Assembly: GCF_036226525.1 (NCBI RefSeq)
Contig: NZ_CP108487.1
Coordinates: forward strand, 744,001 to 808,000
Reading direction: 5' to 3'
Origin: Kribbella sp. NBC_01245
Lineage (GTDB): Bacteria; Actinomycetota; Actinomycetes; Propionibacteriales; Kribbellaceae
Length of the DNA: 64,000 nucleotides
The translations under genes and the position numbers were made by a program. Shown piece after piece: positions 36,863-45,427 of this stretch. The notes under the pieces were generated by a model. It saw only the letters and a program-made list of their open reading frames with translations, ran no database searches and had not been told where the DNA came from. Each line of letters starts with the position of its first letter. The first letter of the stretch is position 1.

Positions 36863-38161
36863 GTGAGGCGCAAAAGGTTCTCGCGGCGGGAGGTGCTCGC
36901 CGGGATTGGGGCGGCGGCCGCCGCGGTGGCGGTACCGGCGTGCACCGGTGGCGGAGCGCGGTCGAGTGTTTTGCAGGTGTGGGGCGGGGTGCCGGCGGCG
37001 TCAGGGCCGGCAGCGGTGGTGGAGGCGTTCCAGAAGAAGTTCCCGCAGTACGAGGTGAACTACACGCGGTTCGTCAACGACGCCCGGGGCAATCTGAAGC
37101 TGGACACCGCGTTGCAGGGCGGGCTGGACATCGACGTGTACTTCACCTACACGCAGGCGTCGATGGCCCTGCGGGCCGGGTCCGGGCTGGCGGCGGACCT
37201 GACCGACCGGATCAAGCAGGATCCGCAGCTGCAGCCGTTCCTCGACACCGTGGAGCCGCGGGCGTACATCGACAACGGCAAGGTGAAGGCGCTCGCCAGC
37301 GCGCGCGAGCCGGCCTTCGTCCTGTTCAACGAGAAGCTCAGACAGCGGGCCGGTGTCGAGCTCCCACGGCAGTGGACGATCGACGACTACCGCGCCACAG
37401 CACGAAAACTCACGCGCGATGACACCATCGGCGCGTACACGATCCCCGACGTCGCCCGGATCGCGCTCGGTCCCAACTACTGGTACGACGGTGATCGGTC
37501 GAACTTCGGTGAGCCGCACTTCGTGCAGGGCTTCCGGCTCGGCCAGGAGATGATCGCCGAGGGGTCCGCGTTCCCGTGGACCGAGGTGCTGTCGCGTCAC
37601 CTCGACGCATACCAGCAGAACTCGTTTCTCGGTGAGGAGTTCCACCTTTGGCCGACGGCGCCGTTCAACCTTCGCTACCTCTACGACGCCAAGAAGTACC
37701 CGCACGACTTCAAGGTCTCGTTCGCGCCGCCGCCCACGGTCGACGGCAAGGACTGGAACGGCGGCAGCTACAGCAACTTTGTGATGATCAATCCGAACTC
37801 GCCCAAGTCAGACGCCGCCTGGGAGTTCGTGAAGTTCTGGCTGACCGAGGGGTCCGCGCCGATGCTCAGGGCCGGCAAGCTGCCCACCCTCGGCAACGTC
37901 ACCGACGACCAGGTGATCACCGGCATGCTCGGCAAGGAGCCTGGCAAGTTCTTCGATGTCGAGTCGTTCCGCCGCGTCGTCCTGGACGCGGATCCCAAGC
38001 TCGCGACCGACACCCGGCTGACCGCGTTCCCGGAGATCAGCCTCGCGGTGAAGCAGCAGCGCGACCTGTGCTGGCTCGGCGAGTTGGACCCCGGCGCGGC
38101 GATTCGTGAGGTACGGCGTCTCGCCGACGCCGCGATCGATCGTGACGAGAGGAGTTCGTGA
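36863..38161 (+). CDS. Sugar-binding lipoprotein of second ABC importer (Tat type)
   Basis: A 432-residue solute-binding protein starting at GTG with GGGAGGTGGA upstream. RRKRFSRREVLAGIG is a twin-arginine signal and VAVPACTGG a lipobox, so it is folded before export and lipid-anchored. Binding-protein features include VVEAFQKKFPQYEVNYTRFV, LQGGLDIDVYFTYTQA and VMINPNSPKSDAAWEFVKFW. The next gene's ATG overlaps its stop by one base. It is the first gene of the second uptake operon. Confidence 0.88.
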   Translation: MRRKRFSRREVLAGIGAAAAAVAVPACTGGGARSSVLQVWGGVPAASGPAAVVEAFQKKFPQYEVNYTRFVNDARGNLKLDTALQGGLDIDVYFTYTQASMALRAGSGLAADLTDRIKQDPQLQPFLDTVEPRAYIDNGKVKALASAREPAFVLFNEKLRQRAGVELPRQWTIDDYRATARKLTRDDTIGAYTIPDVARIALGPNYWYDGDRSNFGEPHFVQGFRLGQEMIAEGSAFPWTEVLSRHLDAYQQNSFLGEEFHLWPTAPFNLRYLYDAKKYPHDFKVSFAPPPTVDGKDWNGGSYSNFVMINPNSPKSDAAWEFVKFWLTEGSAPMLRAGKLPTLGNVTDDQVITGMLGKEPGKFFDVESFRRVVLDADPKLATDTRLTAFPEISLAVKQQRDLCWLGELDPGAAIREVRRLADAAIDRDERSS

Positions 38162-39099
38162 TGGCCACCGCCACCGCCACCGCCACCGTCGCCGCGGCGT
38201 CGGCAGCACGGACCGGGAAGGAGCCCGGGATCAAGCCGAGGGGCTGGATCGGGTTCCTGTTCATCGCCCCGAACCTGCTCGGCGTGATCGCGTTCACACT
38301 GACTCCATTGATCAGCGTTATCGTGCTTGCCTTCACCGACTGGAACCTGGTGTCCGGTCTCGGCGGCATCACGTTCACCGGCGTGGACAACTTCGTCGCG
38401 ATCGCCCGTGACCCGGGCTTCTGGAACGCGGTCGGCCTGACGATGGTGTACGTCGGGTTGTCCGTACCGCTGACCGTCGTACTCGGGCTGGCTCTCGGCA
38501 TCGCGCTGAACCGGCCGCTCCCGGGGCGCGCCGCACTGCGGGCGATCTTCTTCTTGCCGTACATCGTGAACGTGGTCGCGATCGGCATGACCTGGCTGAT
38601 GCTGATGAACCCGACGGCCGGCCTGGTCAACCAGGTGCTCGGCGCCTTCGGCCTTGAGCCGGCGTGGTTCGCATCGTCGCACTGGGCGCTGCCGGCGCTG
38701 ATCGTGATGGTCTGGGGTGGTGTCGGCTACTGCTCGCTGATCTACCTGTCGGCGTTGCAGGACGCGCCGCGGCAGCTGTACGAGGCGGCCGACATCGACG
38801 GTGCCGGCGCGTGGGCGAAGTTCCGCGTGATCACTTGGCCATCGTTGCTGCCGACAACGATCTTCCTGGCGGTGACGCTGATCATCGGTGCGTCGCAGGG
38901 CTTCGGCCTGATCGCGTTGATCACTGCGGGTGGTCCGGGTGACTCGACCACCACGATCTCCTACTACATGTACCAGACGGGATTCCAGTTCTACCGGTTC
39001 GGATACGCGTCCGCGATCGGCCTGGTGACATTCGCCGGCGTACTCATCCTGACCCTGCTGACCTGGCGGGCCCAGCGAGGGAGGGCCCTCAATGACTGA
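38161..39099 (+). CDS. Carbohydrate ABC transporter permease (MalF-type)
   Basis: A 312-residue permease with six helices (WIGFLFIAPNLLGVIAFTLT onward). The EAA loop is QLYEAADIDGAGAWAKFRVI. I chose ATG 38161 rather than GTG 38158 because GAGAGGAG is then six bases away. It overlaps the next permease by 8 bp. Confidence 0.9.
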   Translation: MATATATATVAAASAARTGKEPGIKPRGWIGFLFIAPNLLGVIAFTLTPLISVIVLAFTDWNLVSGLGGITFTGVDNFVAIARDPGFWNAVGLTMVYVGLSVPLTVVLGLALGIALNRPLPGRAALRAIFFLPYIVNVVAIGMTWLMLMNPTAGLVNQVLGAFGLEPAWFASSHWALPALIVMVWGGVGYCSLIYLSALQDAPRQLYEAADIDGAGAWAKFRVITWPSLLPTTIFLAVTLIIGASQGFGLIALITAGGPGDSTTTISYYMYQTGFQFYRFGYASAIGLVTFAGVLILTLLTWRAQRGRALND

Positions 39100-39925
39100 A
39101 CGCAGCATGACTAAGTCGAAGTGGTACTGGGGCATCCCGCTGTGGATCCTGGCAATCGCCTTCCTCGCTCCGTTCGCGTGGATGTTGTCGACCGCACTCA
39201 AGGCGGACGTCGATGCCTACAAGATCCCGATGCAGTGGATCCCCGATCCACTCCTGTGGGACAACTTCACCACCGTGCTCTCCGGTGCCACCTCGGTGCT
39301 GCCCGCTTTCGGCCGGTCCGTGTTCGTCGCCGTGCTGCGAGTAGCCGGAGAACTGGTCACCGCGACGATGGCCGGCTACGCGTTCGCGCGAATGTCGTTC
39401 AGGGGCCGCGACAAGCTGTTCTTGTTGTACCTGGCGACCGCGATCATCCCGGCGCAGCTGCTACTCGTGCCGCGGTTCATCTACTTCCAGCGGCTCGGAC
39501 TGTACGACACGTTGTGGGCGCTGATTCTGCCCGGCATGTTCACCGTGCTCGGCACGTTTCTGATGAGGCAGTTCTTCATCAGCCAGCCGGCGGAGTTCGC
39601 CGAGGCGGCGCGGATGGACGGCGCGAACGAGTGGCGCGTGTTCACCCGGATCTACTTGCCGTTGGCAACACCCGTGCTCAGCGCGCTCGGCATCCTGGCG
39701 TTCGTCTGGTCGTGGAACGACTACGAGACGCCGCTGGTGCTGATCAGCAATCCGGATCGCTACACGCTGCCGCTCAGCCTGACCAACTTCGTCGACGAGC
39801 AAGGGCAGATCGCGCCCGGGCTGACCATGGCGGCGTCCGTGATCTCGATCGTGCCCGTGCTCATCGTCTTCGTCGTGCTGCAGCGCCGGTTCATCGCCGC
39901 GATGACCCATACCGGCATCAAGTAG
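39092..39925 (+). CDS. Carbohydrate ABC transporter permease (MalG-type)
   Basis: A 277-residue permease. Six helices, EAA loop EFAEAARMDGANEWRVFTRI and a typical ending FIAAMTHTGIK. It pairs with the MalF-type permease just upstream. The usual ATPase gene is missing again. Confidence 0.9.
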   Translation: MTERSMTKSKWYWGIPLWILAIAFLAPFAWMLSTALKADVDAYKIPMQWIPDPLLWDNFTTVLSGATSVLPAFGRSVFVAVLRVAGELVTATMAGYAFARMSFRGRDKLFLLYLATAIIPAQLLLVPRFIYFQRLGLYDTLWALILPGMFTVLGTFLMRQFFISQPAEFAEAARMDGANEWRVFTRIYLPLATPVLSALGILAFVWSWNDYETPLVLISNPDRYTLPLSLTNFVDEQGQIAPGLTMAASVISIVPVLIVFVVLQRRFIAAMTHTGIK

Positions 39926-39934
39926 GGAGTTGCT

Positions 39935-41308
39935 GTGAACGTCTCAGGTGTCTTCCCGCATCTCGCCCAGGTCGGCGACTTCGGTCCGCCGCGCAGCGAG
40001 CTCGGCGTCGGTTCGCTGATGCCGTGGAACGGGAAGCTCTACGTCCAGAACTACAACTCGCACAAGGCGCCGTCCGGTGCCGGGGTGAGCCTGCGCCGGA
40101 TCGACCAGGACCTGTCGATGGAGATCGTGCCGGAGACGCTGGGCGTGGACGGCACCTACACCAACCGGTTCGTGCACTACCCGACCTCGAAGCTGGTCCT
40201 CGGACCGCACGTCATCGACACCGATCACAAGATCGTCACCATCCCCGAGCTCCAGCCGCTGCGAGTCTGCGGCACGTCGCGACACCTGACGAAGCCGGAT
40301 ACCCATGTCTACGTCCTCGCGATGGAGGGTGAGCTGCTCGAGCTGGACCTGACGACCTACGAATGCACCCGGCTCTTCGACCTCAACGACGAACTCGGCA
40401 CCGACGGTGAGATGAAGGTCCACTACAAGGATTGCTACACCAGCTTCGGCCGGCTGGTGGTTTGTTCCAACGAGTACGCCGAACCCGAGTGGGCCGGCGT
40501 CCGTTCGCGGGGACGATTGGCCGAGTACGACGGTCGGTCATGGCAGGTGCTCAGGGCGGATCCGTTCACCGCGATCGGTGGCCGGCACGAATTCGGCGGC
40601 ACCATTTTCGCGGCGGGCTGGGACCGGGCGTCGGCGATTCTCGAGGTGTTCACCGAGGCCGACCAGCGCTGGACGCGGTACCGGTTGCCCAAGGCGTCGC
40701 ACTGCTTCGACCACAAGTGGCAGACCGAGTGGCCGCGTATCCGGGAGGTCGAACACGAACGGCTGCTGCTCGACCACCACGGCATGTTCTACGAACTGTC
40801 GCCCTGGGCATACGGCGGGCGGATCTGGGGGGTGCGGCCGGTTTCGACCCACCTTTGGGTACTGGGCGACTTCTGCTCGTGGCGCGGGATGCTCGTCGCC
40901 GGCGCCGACAACGCGTCACCGAGTCACGGGCTCAGCCCGACCACGGCCGAGCCGCAGTCCGGGCTGTGGTTCGGGAAGACGGACGACCTCTGGAGCTTCG
41001 GCAAACCGGCCGGCTGGGGCGGTCCGTGGTGGGAGACACCGGTGGAAGCCGGTGTGCCGTCCGATCCGTATCTGATGACCGGCTTCGATGGGAAGTGCCT
41101 GCACCTGGAGTGCTTCGGTGCGGAGTCGCTGACGGTCACGGTCGAGATCGACTTCCACGGGCATGGGCGGTTCGGTGCGGTCGAGCGGCTGACGGTCGAG
41201 CCGGGGCGGATCCGGACGTACGTCTTCGCGCCCGGGTTCAGTGCGCACTGGGTCCGCGTGGTGAGCGACACCGATGGTGTGGCGAGTGCCCAGTTCGTCT
41301 ATACGTGA
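39935..41308 (+). CDS. Conserved protein of unknown function, probable beta-propeller
   Basis: A 457-residue soluble protein starting at GTG, nine bases after the permease stop. The sequence is full of short strand-turn units rich in Trp, His and Gly (LMPWNGKLYVQNYNSHKAPS, GTYTNRFVHYPTSKLVLGPH, VHYKDCYTSFGRLVVCSNEY, SHCFDHKWQTEWPRIREVEH, LLLDHHGMFYELSPWAYGG, WLGDFCSWRG-like). This looks like a seven-bladed propeller with several invariant-looking His residues. I recall similar proteins in sugar-utilisation loci of other phyla, but cannot name a function. It may be a lyase, an epimerase or an uncharacterised glycosidase. No signal peptide. Confidence 0.7.
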   Translation: MNVSGVFPHLAQVGDFGPPRSELGVGSLMPWNGKLYVQNYNSHKAPSGAGVSLRRIDQDLSMEIVPETLGVDGTYTNRFVHYPTSKLVLGPHVIDTDHKIVTIPELQPLRVCGTSRHLTKPDTHVYVLAMEGELLELDLTTYECTRLFDLNDELGTDGEMKVHYKDCYTSFGRLVVCSNEYAEPEWAGVRSRGRLAEYDGRSWQVLRADPFTAIGGRHEFGGTIFAAGWDRASAILEVFTEADQRWTRYRLPKASHCFDHKWQTEWPRIREVEHERLLLDHHGMFYELSPWAYGGRIWGVRPVSTHLWVLGDFCSWRGMLVAGADNASPSHGLSPTTAEPQSGLWFGKTDDLWSFGKPAGWGGPWWETPVEAGVPSDPYLMTGFDGKCLHLECFGAESLTVTVEIDFHGHGRFGAVERLTVEPGRIRTYVFAPGFSAHWVRVVSDTDGVASAQFVYT

Positions 41309-41330
41309 TGATCGCTGAATGGGATCTTCG

Positions 41331-42206
41331 ATGGAGAGAGCCGACAGCCCAAGTCCACTGCAGCTGGTCAGACGTGCGCTGCCGGATCTGCACGGCGCGA
41401 CGCAGCGGGTCGCCGAGCACATCCTGGCGAACCCGGACGAGGTTGCGCGTGGGTCGATCACCAAGCTGGCCGAGAGCGCCCAGACCTCGGCCGCGACCGT
41501 GTCCAGGCTGTCCACGCATCTCGGGTTCGCCGGTTACCCCGCGCTCCGGGCCGCTCTGGCGATGGAGATCGGCCGGGGTCTCGAGGCGGGCTGGGCGAGT
41601 GACATAGGCCTGGCGATCGGGCCGGCGGATCCGCCCGAGCAGGTCCTGAACGTGCTGGCGTCGACCCAGGCGAACGCTCTCCGCAATGCGTTGGGCGCGA
41701 TCGACCTGGCCGCCGCGACGCGGGTCGCCGATGCCATCGCGGGCGCTCGCCGTACGCATATCTACGGCGAATGGGGTGACGCGATCCCGGCGCGCGAGCT
41801 GTACATCCGGCTGCTGCGGATCGGGATCCCGGTGTGGTTCTTCGACGGACCGCAGTCGGCGCAGATCGCGGGAGGGCTGCTGGCCCCGGGCGATGTCGCA
41901 CTCGTCGTCACGCGTTCCGGGACCGATCCGACCACGTTGGAGTTCATCAAGCAGTCGAAGGCCCAAGACGCCCTGACCGTCGCGATCACCGGTGTCGTGA
42001 ACTCGCCGATCGGGCGAGTCGCCGAGGTGGTCGTCGACACCGGTACGGCGGCCGGTGGGACGTGGACCGAGTTCTTCGCCGGCCGGGCCAGCGACACCTT
42101 GACCGCGGGACTGCTGTTCGTCCTGGTCGCGCAGCGCGTCCCCGATCACCTCACCGCCAACCATCCGAATGGTCCGGGGCAACCCGTCGTACATCCAGAC
42201 ACCTGA
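41331..42206 (+). CDS. MurR/RpiR-family transcriptional regulator
   Basis: A 291-residue regulator. The HTH reads GSITKLAESAQTSAATVSRL. The SIS domain has THIYGEWGDAIPARELYIRL and VALVVTRSGTDPTTLEF, which would sense a sugar phosphate or amino sugar. GGGA lies at a fair distance from ATG 41331. An ATG 12 bases earlier (41319) is the alternative. It sits inside the uptake operon and probably binds the paired repeats upstream of 36863. Confidence 0.83.
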   Translation: MERADSPSPLQLVRRALPDLHGATQRVAEHILANPDEVARGSITKLAESAQTSAATVSRLSTHLGFAGYPALRAALAMEIGRGLEAGWASDIGLAIGPADPPEQVLNVLASTQANALRNALGAIDLAAATRVADAIAGARRTHIYGEWGDAIPARELYIRLLRIGIPVWFFDGPQSAQIAGGLLAPGDVALVVTRSGTDPTTLEFIKQSKAQDALTVAITGVVNSPIGRVAEVVVDTGTAAGGTWTEFFAGRASDTLTAGLLFVLVAQRVPDHLTANHPNGPGQPVVHPDT

Positions 42207-42217
42207 AAGGTCTGTGC

Positions 42218-44452
42218 ATGCAGCAGCTCGACGTCCACACCGATCTGACCGTCGTCGGCGGAGGTCTCGCCGGAATCTGCGCGGCGATCGGCGCCGCCCG
42301 GCAGGGCAGCACAGTCGCCCTGGTCCAGAACCGGCCGGTGCTCGGCGGGAACTCCTCCAGTGAGGTGCGGGTGTGGGTGTGCGGGGCGACCGCCCACGGT
42401 GTCCAGCACTTCGCCCGGGAGACCGGGATCATGGGCGAGCTGTTCGTCGAGAACCAGTACCGCAATCCGGAAGGCAACCCGTACTACTGGGACCTTGTGC
42501 TGCTGGAAGCGGTCAGGGCGGAGCCGCGGATCTCACTGTTCCTGAACACGGACGTGCGGACCGTGGATGCCGCGGATGGCGTGATTCGATCGGTCACCGG
42601 GTGGCAGCTGGGGTCGGAGAAGGAGATCACGTTTCATAGCGCTGCCTTCGCCGACTGCTCAGGTGACGGGTTGGTCGGTCATCTCGCCGGTGCGGACTAT
42701 CGGACCGGTCGCGAACCTCGGTCGATGTACGGCGAGTCCTGGGCGCCGGAGGTGCCGGACGGCAACACGTTGGGCAGCACGATCCTCTTTTACACCAAGG
42801 ACACCGGCGCGCCGGCGCGGTTCGTACCGCCGTCCTTCGCGCGGGACATCACCGCCACCGCGATTCCCGATCGCCGGATCATCCGGACGGACCTGAACGG
42901 CTGTGCCTACTGGTGGATCGAGTGGGGAGGTGAGTTGGATGTTGTCGACGACAACGAACGGATCCGGGACGAACTGCAGGCGGTCGTCTACGGGATCTGG
43001 GACTACATCAAGAACTCTGGCCACTTCGACGCGGACAACCTGACCCTGGAGTGGATCGGTTCGGTGCCGGGGAAGCGGGAGTACCGGCGGTTCCTCGGGG
43101 ACCACGTGCTGACGCAGCACGACGTACTCGAGCAGATGTCCTTCGAGGACCGAGTCGCCTTCGGTGGGTGGTCGATCGACCTGCATCCTGTCGGTGGTGT
43201 CTATGCGTCCGAGCGCGGTTCCAAGCACTGGCATCCCGATGGGAGCTACCACATTCCGTTGCGGTCCTTGTACTCGCGGAACATCGCCAACCTGTGGATG
43301 GCGGGGCGGAACATCAGCGCGAGTCACGTGGCGTTCGGTACGACGCGCGTGATGGCGACCTGTGCCCTCCTCGGGGAAGCCGTCGGTATCGCCGCTTCTG
43401 TGGCCCTACGCAACGGTCTGGCGCCGCGCGAGCTGGCGCGCGACCGCTTCGAGCTGATGCGGCAGGCCCTGACCCGCGCCGATGCCTCGGTGCTGGGGGT
43501 CATCGACGACGACCCGGCCAACCTTGCCCTGACCGCCTCCGTCTCCGCGTCGTCCACCCTGACTCGTCCGGCCGTCGAGGTCTCCTCCGGAACCTTGCCA
43601 TTGACCACTGACATCGCGATGGTCGTCCCGGTCGATCCCGCGCTTCATGGCCTGCAGTTGCTGGTCGACGCGTCCGAAGATGCCGTACTGACCGTCGAGC
43701 TGCACGATCCGCTGAAACCCCAGAACTACCTGCCGTTGGCGCTCATCGACTCGGCTGAGGTCTCGGTGACGGCGGGGGAGAAGCGGTGGATCGACGTACC
43801 GCTGGAGTGGCGTCCGGACAAGCCGGCCAACGCGATGGTGGTCCTCAAGCAGAACCCGGTGATCGCGGTCCACACCGCCGCGTCCGCCCTGCCCGGCATG
43901 ATCTTCCTCGCCCACCGCGACCCGGCTCCGGACGAGCAGTGGACCGAACAGTTTCGCGCCTGGAAACACATCCTCCCCCGAGCCGGCCTGTGCCTCCGCC
44001 TCGGCGAAACCTCGGCGTACTCCCCGGACAAGGTCATCGGCGGCTACTCGCGCCCCTACGGCGGCCCGAACCTCTGGTCCTCCGAAGACCTCGCCTGGGA
44101 CCCCAGCCCGTGGATCGAACTCACCTGGCCCACGCCGGTCGAGATCGCGGAGATCGTTGTGATCCTCGACGCCGACCTCGACGAAGACCTCATCAACCTC
44201 CACCACCACCGCACCCCCTTCGAATCCCTCCCCAGCCTCCTCAACTCCTACATCCTCGAAGCCCGCCAGGCATCCGCCGACTGGCGGCCCATCGCCACCA
44301 TCACCAACAACCACCACCGCACCCTCCGCCACTTCCTCCCCGCCCCCGCCCGGCTAACCGACCTCCGACTTCGCTGCCTCACCACCAACGGCACCCCCAG
44401 AGCCCATGTCGTCTCGATCCGCGCGCACGGCGCTTCACAGTCTGGTGGCTAG
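42218..44452 (+). CDS. FAD-dependent oxidoreductase with C-terminal beta-sandwich
   Basis: A 744-residue flavoprotein. LTVVGGGLAGICAAIGAARQ is the FAD-binding GxGxxG and VLGGNSSSEVRV the second conserved FAD_oxidored motif. NLWMAGRNISASHVAFGTTR and VMATCALLGEAVGIAA close the flavin domain near residue 405. The rest (about 440-740) is a galactose-binding-like beta-sandwich pair, which hints at a carbohydrate substrate. There is no signal peptide, so it acts in the cytoplasm. AAAGG precedes ATG 42218. Its place behind the transporter and RpiR genes suggests it oxidises the imported sugar or an aglycone. That reaction is inference. Confidence 0.75.
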   Translation: MQQLDVHTDLTVVGGGLAGICAAIGAARQGSTVALVQNRPVLGGNSSSEVRVWVCGATAHGVQHFARETGIMGELFVENQYRNPEGNPYYWDLVLLEAVRAEPRISLFLNTDVRTVDAADGVIRSVTGWQLGSEKEITFHSAAFADCSGDGLVGHLAGADYRTGREPRSMYGESWAPEVPDGNTLGSTILFYTKDTGAPARFVPPSFARDITATAIPDRRIIRTDLNGCAYWWIEWGGELDVVDDNERIRDELQAVVYGIWDYIKNSGHFDADNLTLEWIGSVPGKREYRRFLGDHVLTQHDVLEQMSFEDRVAFGGWSIDLHPVGGVYASERGSKHWHPDGSYHIPLRSLYSRNIANLWMAGRNISASHVAFGTTRVMATCALLGEAVGIAASVALRNGLAPRELARDRFELMRQALTRADASVLGVIDDDPANLALTASVSASSTLTRPAVEVSSGTLPLTTDIAMVVPVDPALHGLQLLVDASEDAVLTVELHDPLKPQNYLPLALIDSAEVSVTAGEKRWIDVPLEWRPDKPANAMVVLKQNPVIAVHTAASALPGMIFLAHRDPAPDEQWTEQFRAWKHILPRAGLCLRLGETSAYSPDKVIGGYSRPYGGPNLWSSEDLAWDPSPWIELTWPTPVEIAEIVVILDADLDEDLINLHHHRTPFESLPSLLNSYILEARQASADWRPIATITNNHHRTLRHFLPAPARLTDLRLRCLTTNGTPRAHVVSIRAHGASQSGG

Positions 44453-44472
44453 CCGGTTAACCCGAACCGGCT
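44451..44472 (+). terminator. Stem-loop after the FAD oxidoreductase
   Basis: AGCCGGTT (44451-44458) pairs perfectly with AACCGGCT (44465-44472) across six bases. The left arm overlaps the TAG stop codon. It probably ends the uptake operon transcript. Confidence 0.5.
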
Positions 44473-44560
44473 GCTGCCGGAAGACTTCGGCGTCACCGGC
44501 GCGGTGGTCCGCGGCGTCTGATCGGTTGTGGTGGGCCGGTTCGGTGCGAGGATTACTGGT

Positions 44561-45394
44561 ATGGATTCGTACGTCGAGCGTCCGCCGTCGCCGGGGTTGG
44601 CGGGCGTGGTGCGGACGGTCTGGATCCAGCGCACCGGTGCGGCGCCGTACGTGCAGCGGCACTTGCCCACGGGCGGGGTCGAGATCCACTTTCCGATCGG
44701 TGGCCGGCCCCAGCTGGTCGGTCCGCTGACCGGTCCGGTGGTCGAGGTCCTTCCGGCGCACACGACCATCGTGGGTGTGCGGTTCCATCCGGGGACCGCG
44801 CCGCCTCTCCCAACCGTGCTTGACGACTTGGTGAACCAGCGCTTGGGCCTGGGGGACCTGTGGCGAAGTTCGGCGGATCGCCTTGTGGAGGCGATGGCGC
44901 TGGCCGGGACGCCTGAGCGGGCACTGGCGTTCTTGCAGGCCCATCTCCTGCAGGAGTTTCGAACCAGGGTCCATGTGGATCCGCTGATGGGCGAAGCCGT
45001 GACGGCACTGATGCCGTGGCAGCCGGTCAATATCGACGCCCTGGCCGCTCATTTGGCACTATCCCCGAGCCAACTGCGCCGCCGCTGCCTGCAGGCAGTT
45101 GGGATGAGTCCCAAGGTCCTTCAGCGGACGCTGCGATTTCAGGGATTCCTCGCTCTGGCTCAGGCCGGCGCCGCCGCAACGGGCCGGCGTGGCGCAGACG
45201 GCATGGCGGGCCTGGCAATCGACGTCGGGTACGCCGACCAGGCACACCTCAGCCGGGAATGCCTCCGTCTGACCGGTCTCACCCCGCGCCAGCTCCTCGG
45301 CGTCAACGCCGATCGGTGCGCCTGCGACCATGACCACTCCGGGTCCTACCTGCCCTTCCTGGCCAGTCGTAGCAGGCAGCCGCTCCGAGTCTGA
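44561..45394 (+). CDS. AraC-family transcriptional regulator
   Basis: A 277-residue regulator. An N-terminal DUF6597-like domain (PPSPGLAGVVRTVWIQRTG, ILHF-like VEIHFPIGG, GVRFHPGTA) is followed by the AraC HTH_18 domain (NIDALAAHLALSPSQLRRRC, AIDVGYADQAHLSRECLRLT, LTPRQLLG). GAGG precedes the ATG. It lies 33 bp upstream of the FAD-linked oxidase gene and may control the genes up to 48299. Confidence 0.82.
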   Translation: MDSYVERPPSPGLAGVVRTVWIQRTGAAPYVQRHLPTGGVEIHFPIGGRPQLVGPLTGPVVEVLPAHTTIVGVRFHPGTAPPLPTVLDDLVNQRLGLGDLWRSSADRLVEAMALAGTPERALAFLQAHLLQEFRTRVHVDPLMGEAVTALMPWQPVNIDALAAHLALSPSQLRRRCLQAVGMSPKVLQRTLRFQGFLALAQAGAAATGRRGADGMAGLAIDVGYADQAHLSRECLRLTGLTPRQLLGVNADRCACDHDHSGSYLPFLASRSRQPLRV

Positions 45395-45427
45395 CCCTGC
45401 GCGATTTGTTCAAGACCCGGCGTCGCG

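Noticed and set aside
37768..39201. 477-codon minus-strand frame
   Set aside because: Antisense to the second binding protein and permease. The composition is Arg/Asp/Gln-rich with no domain.
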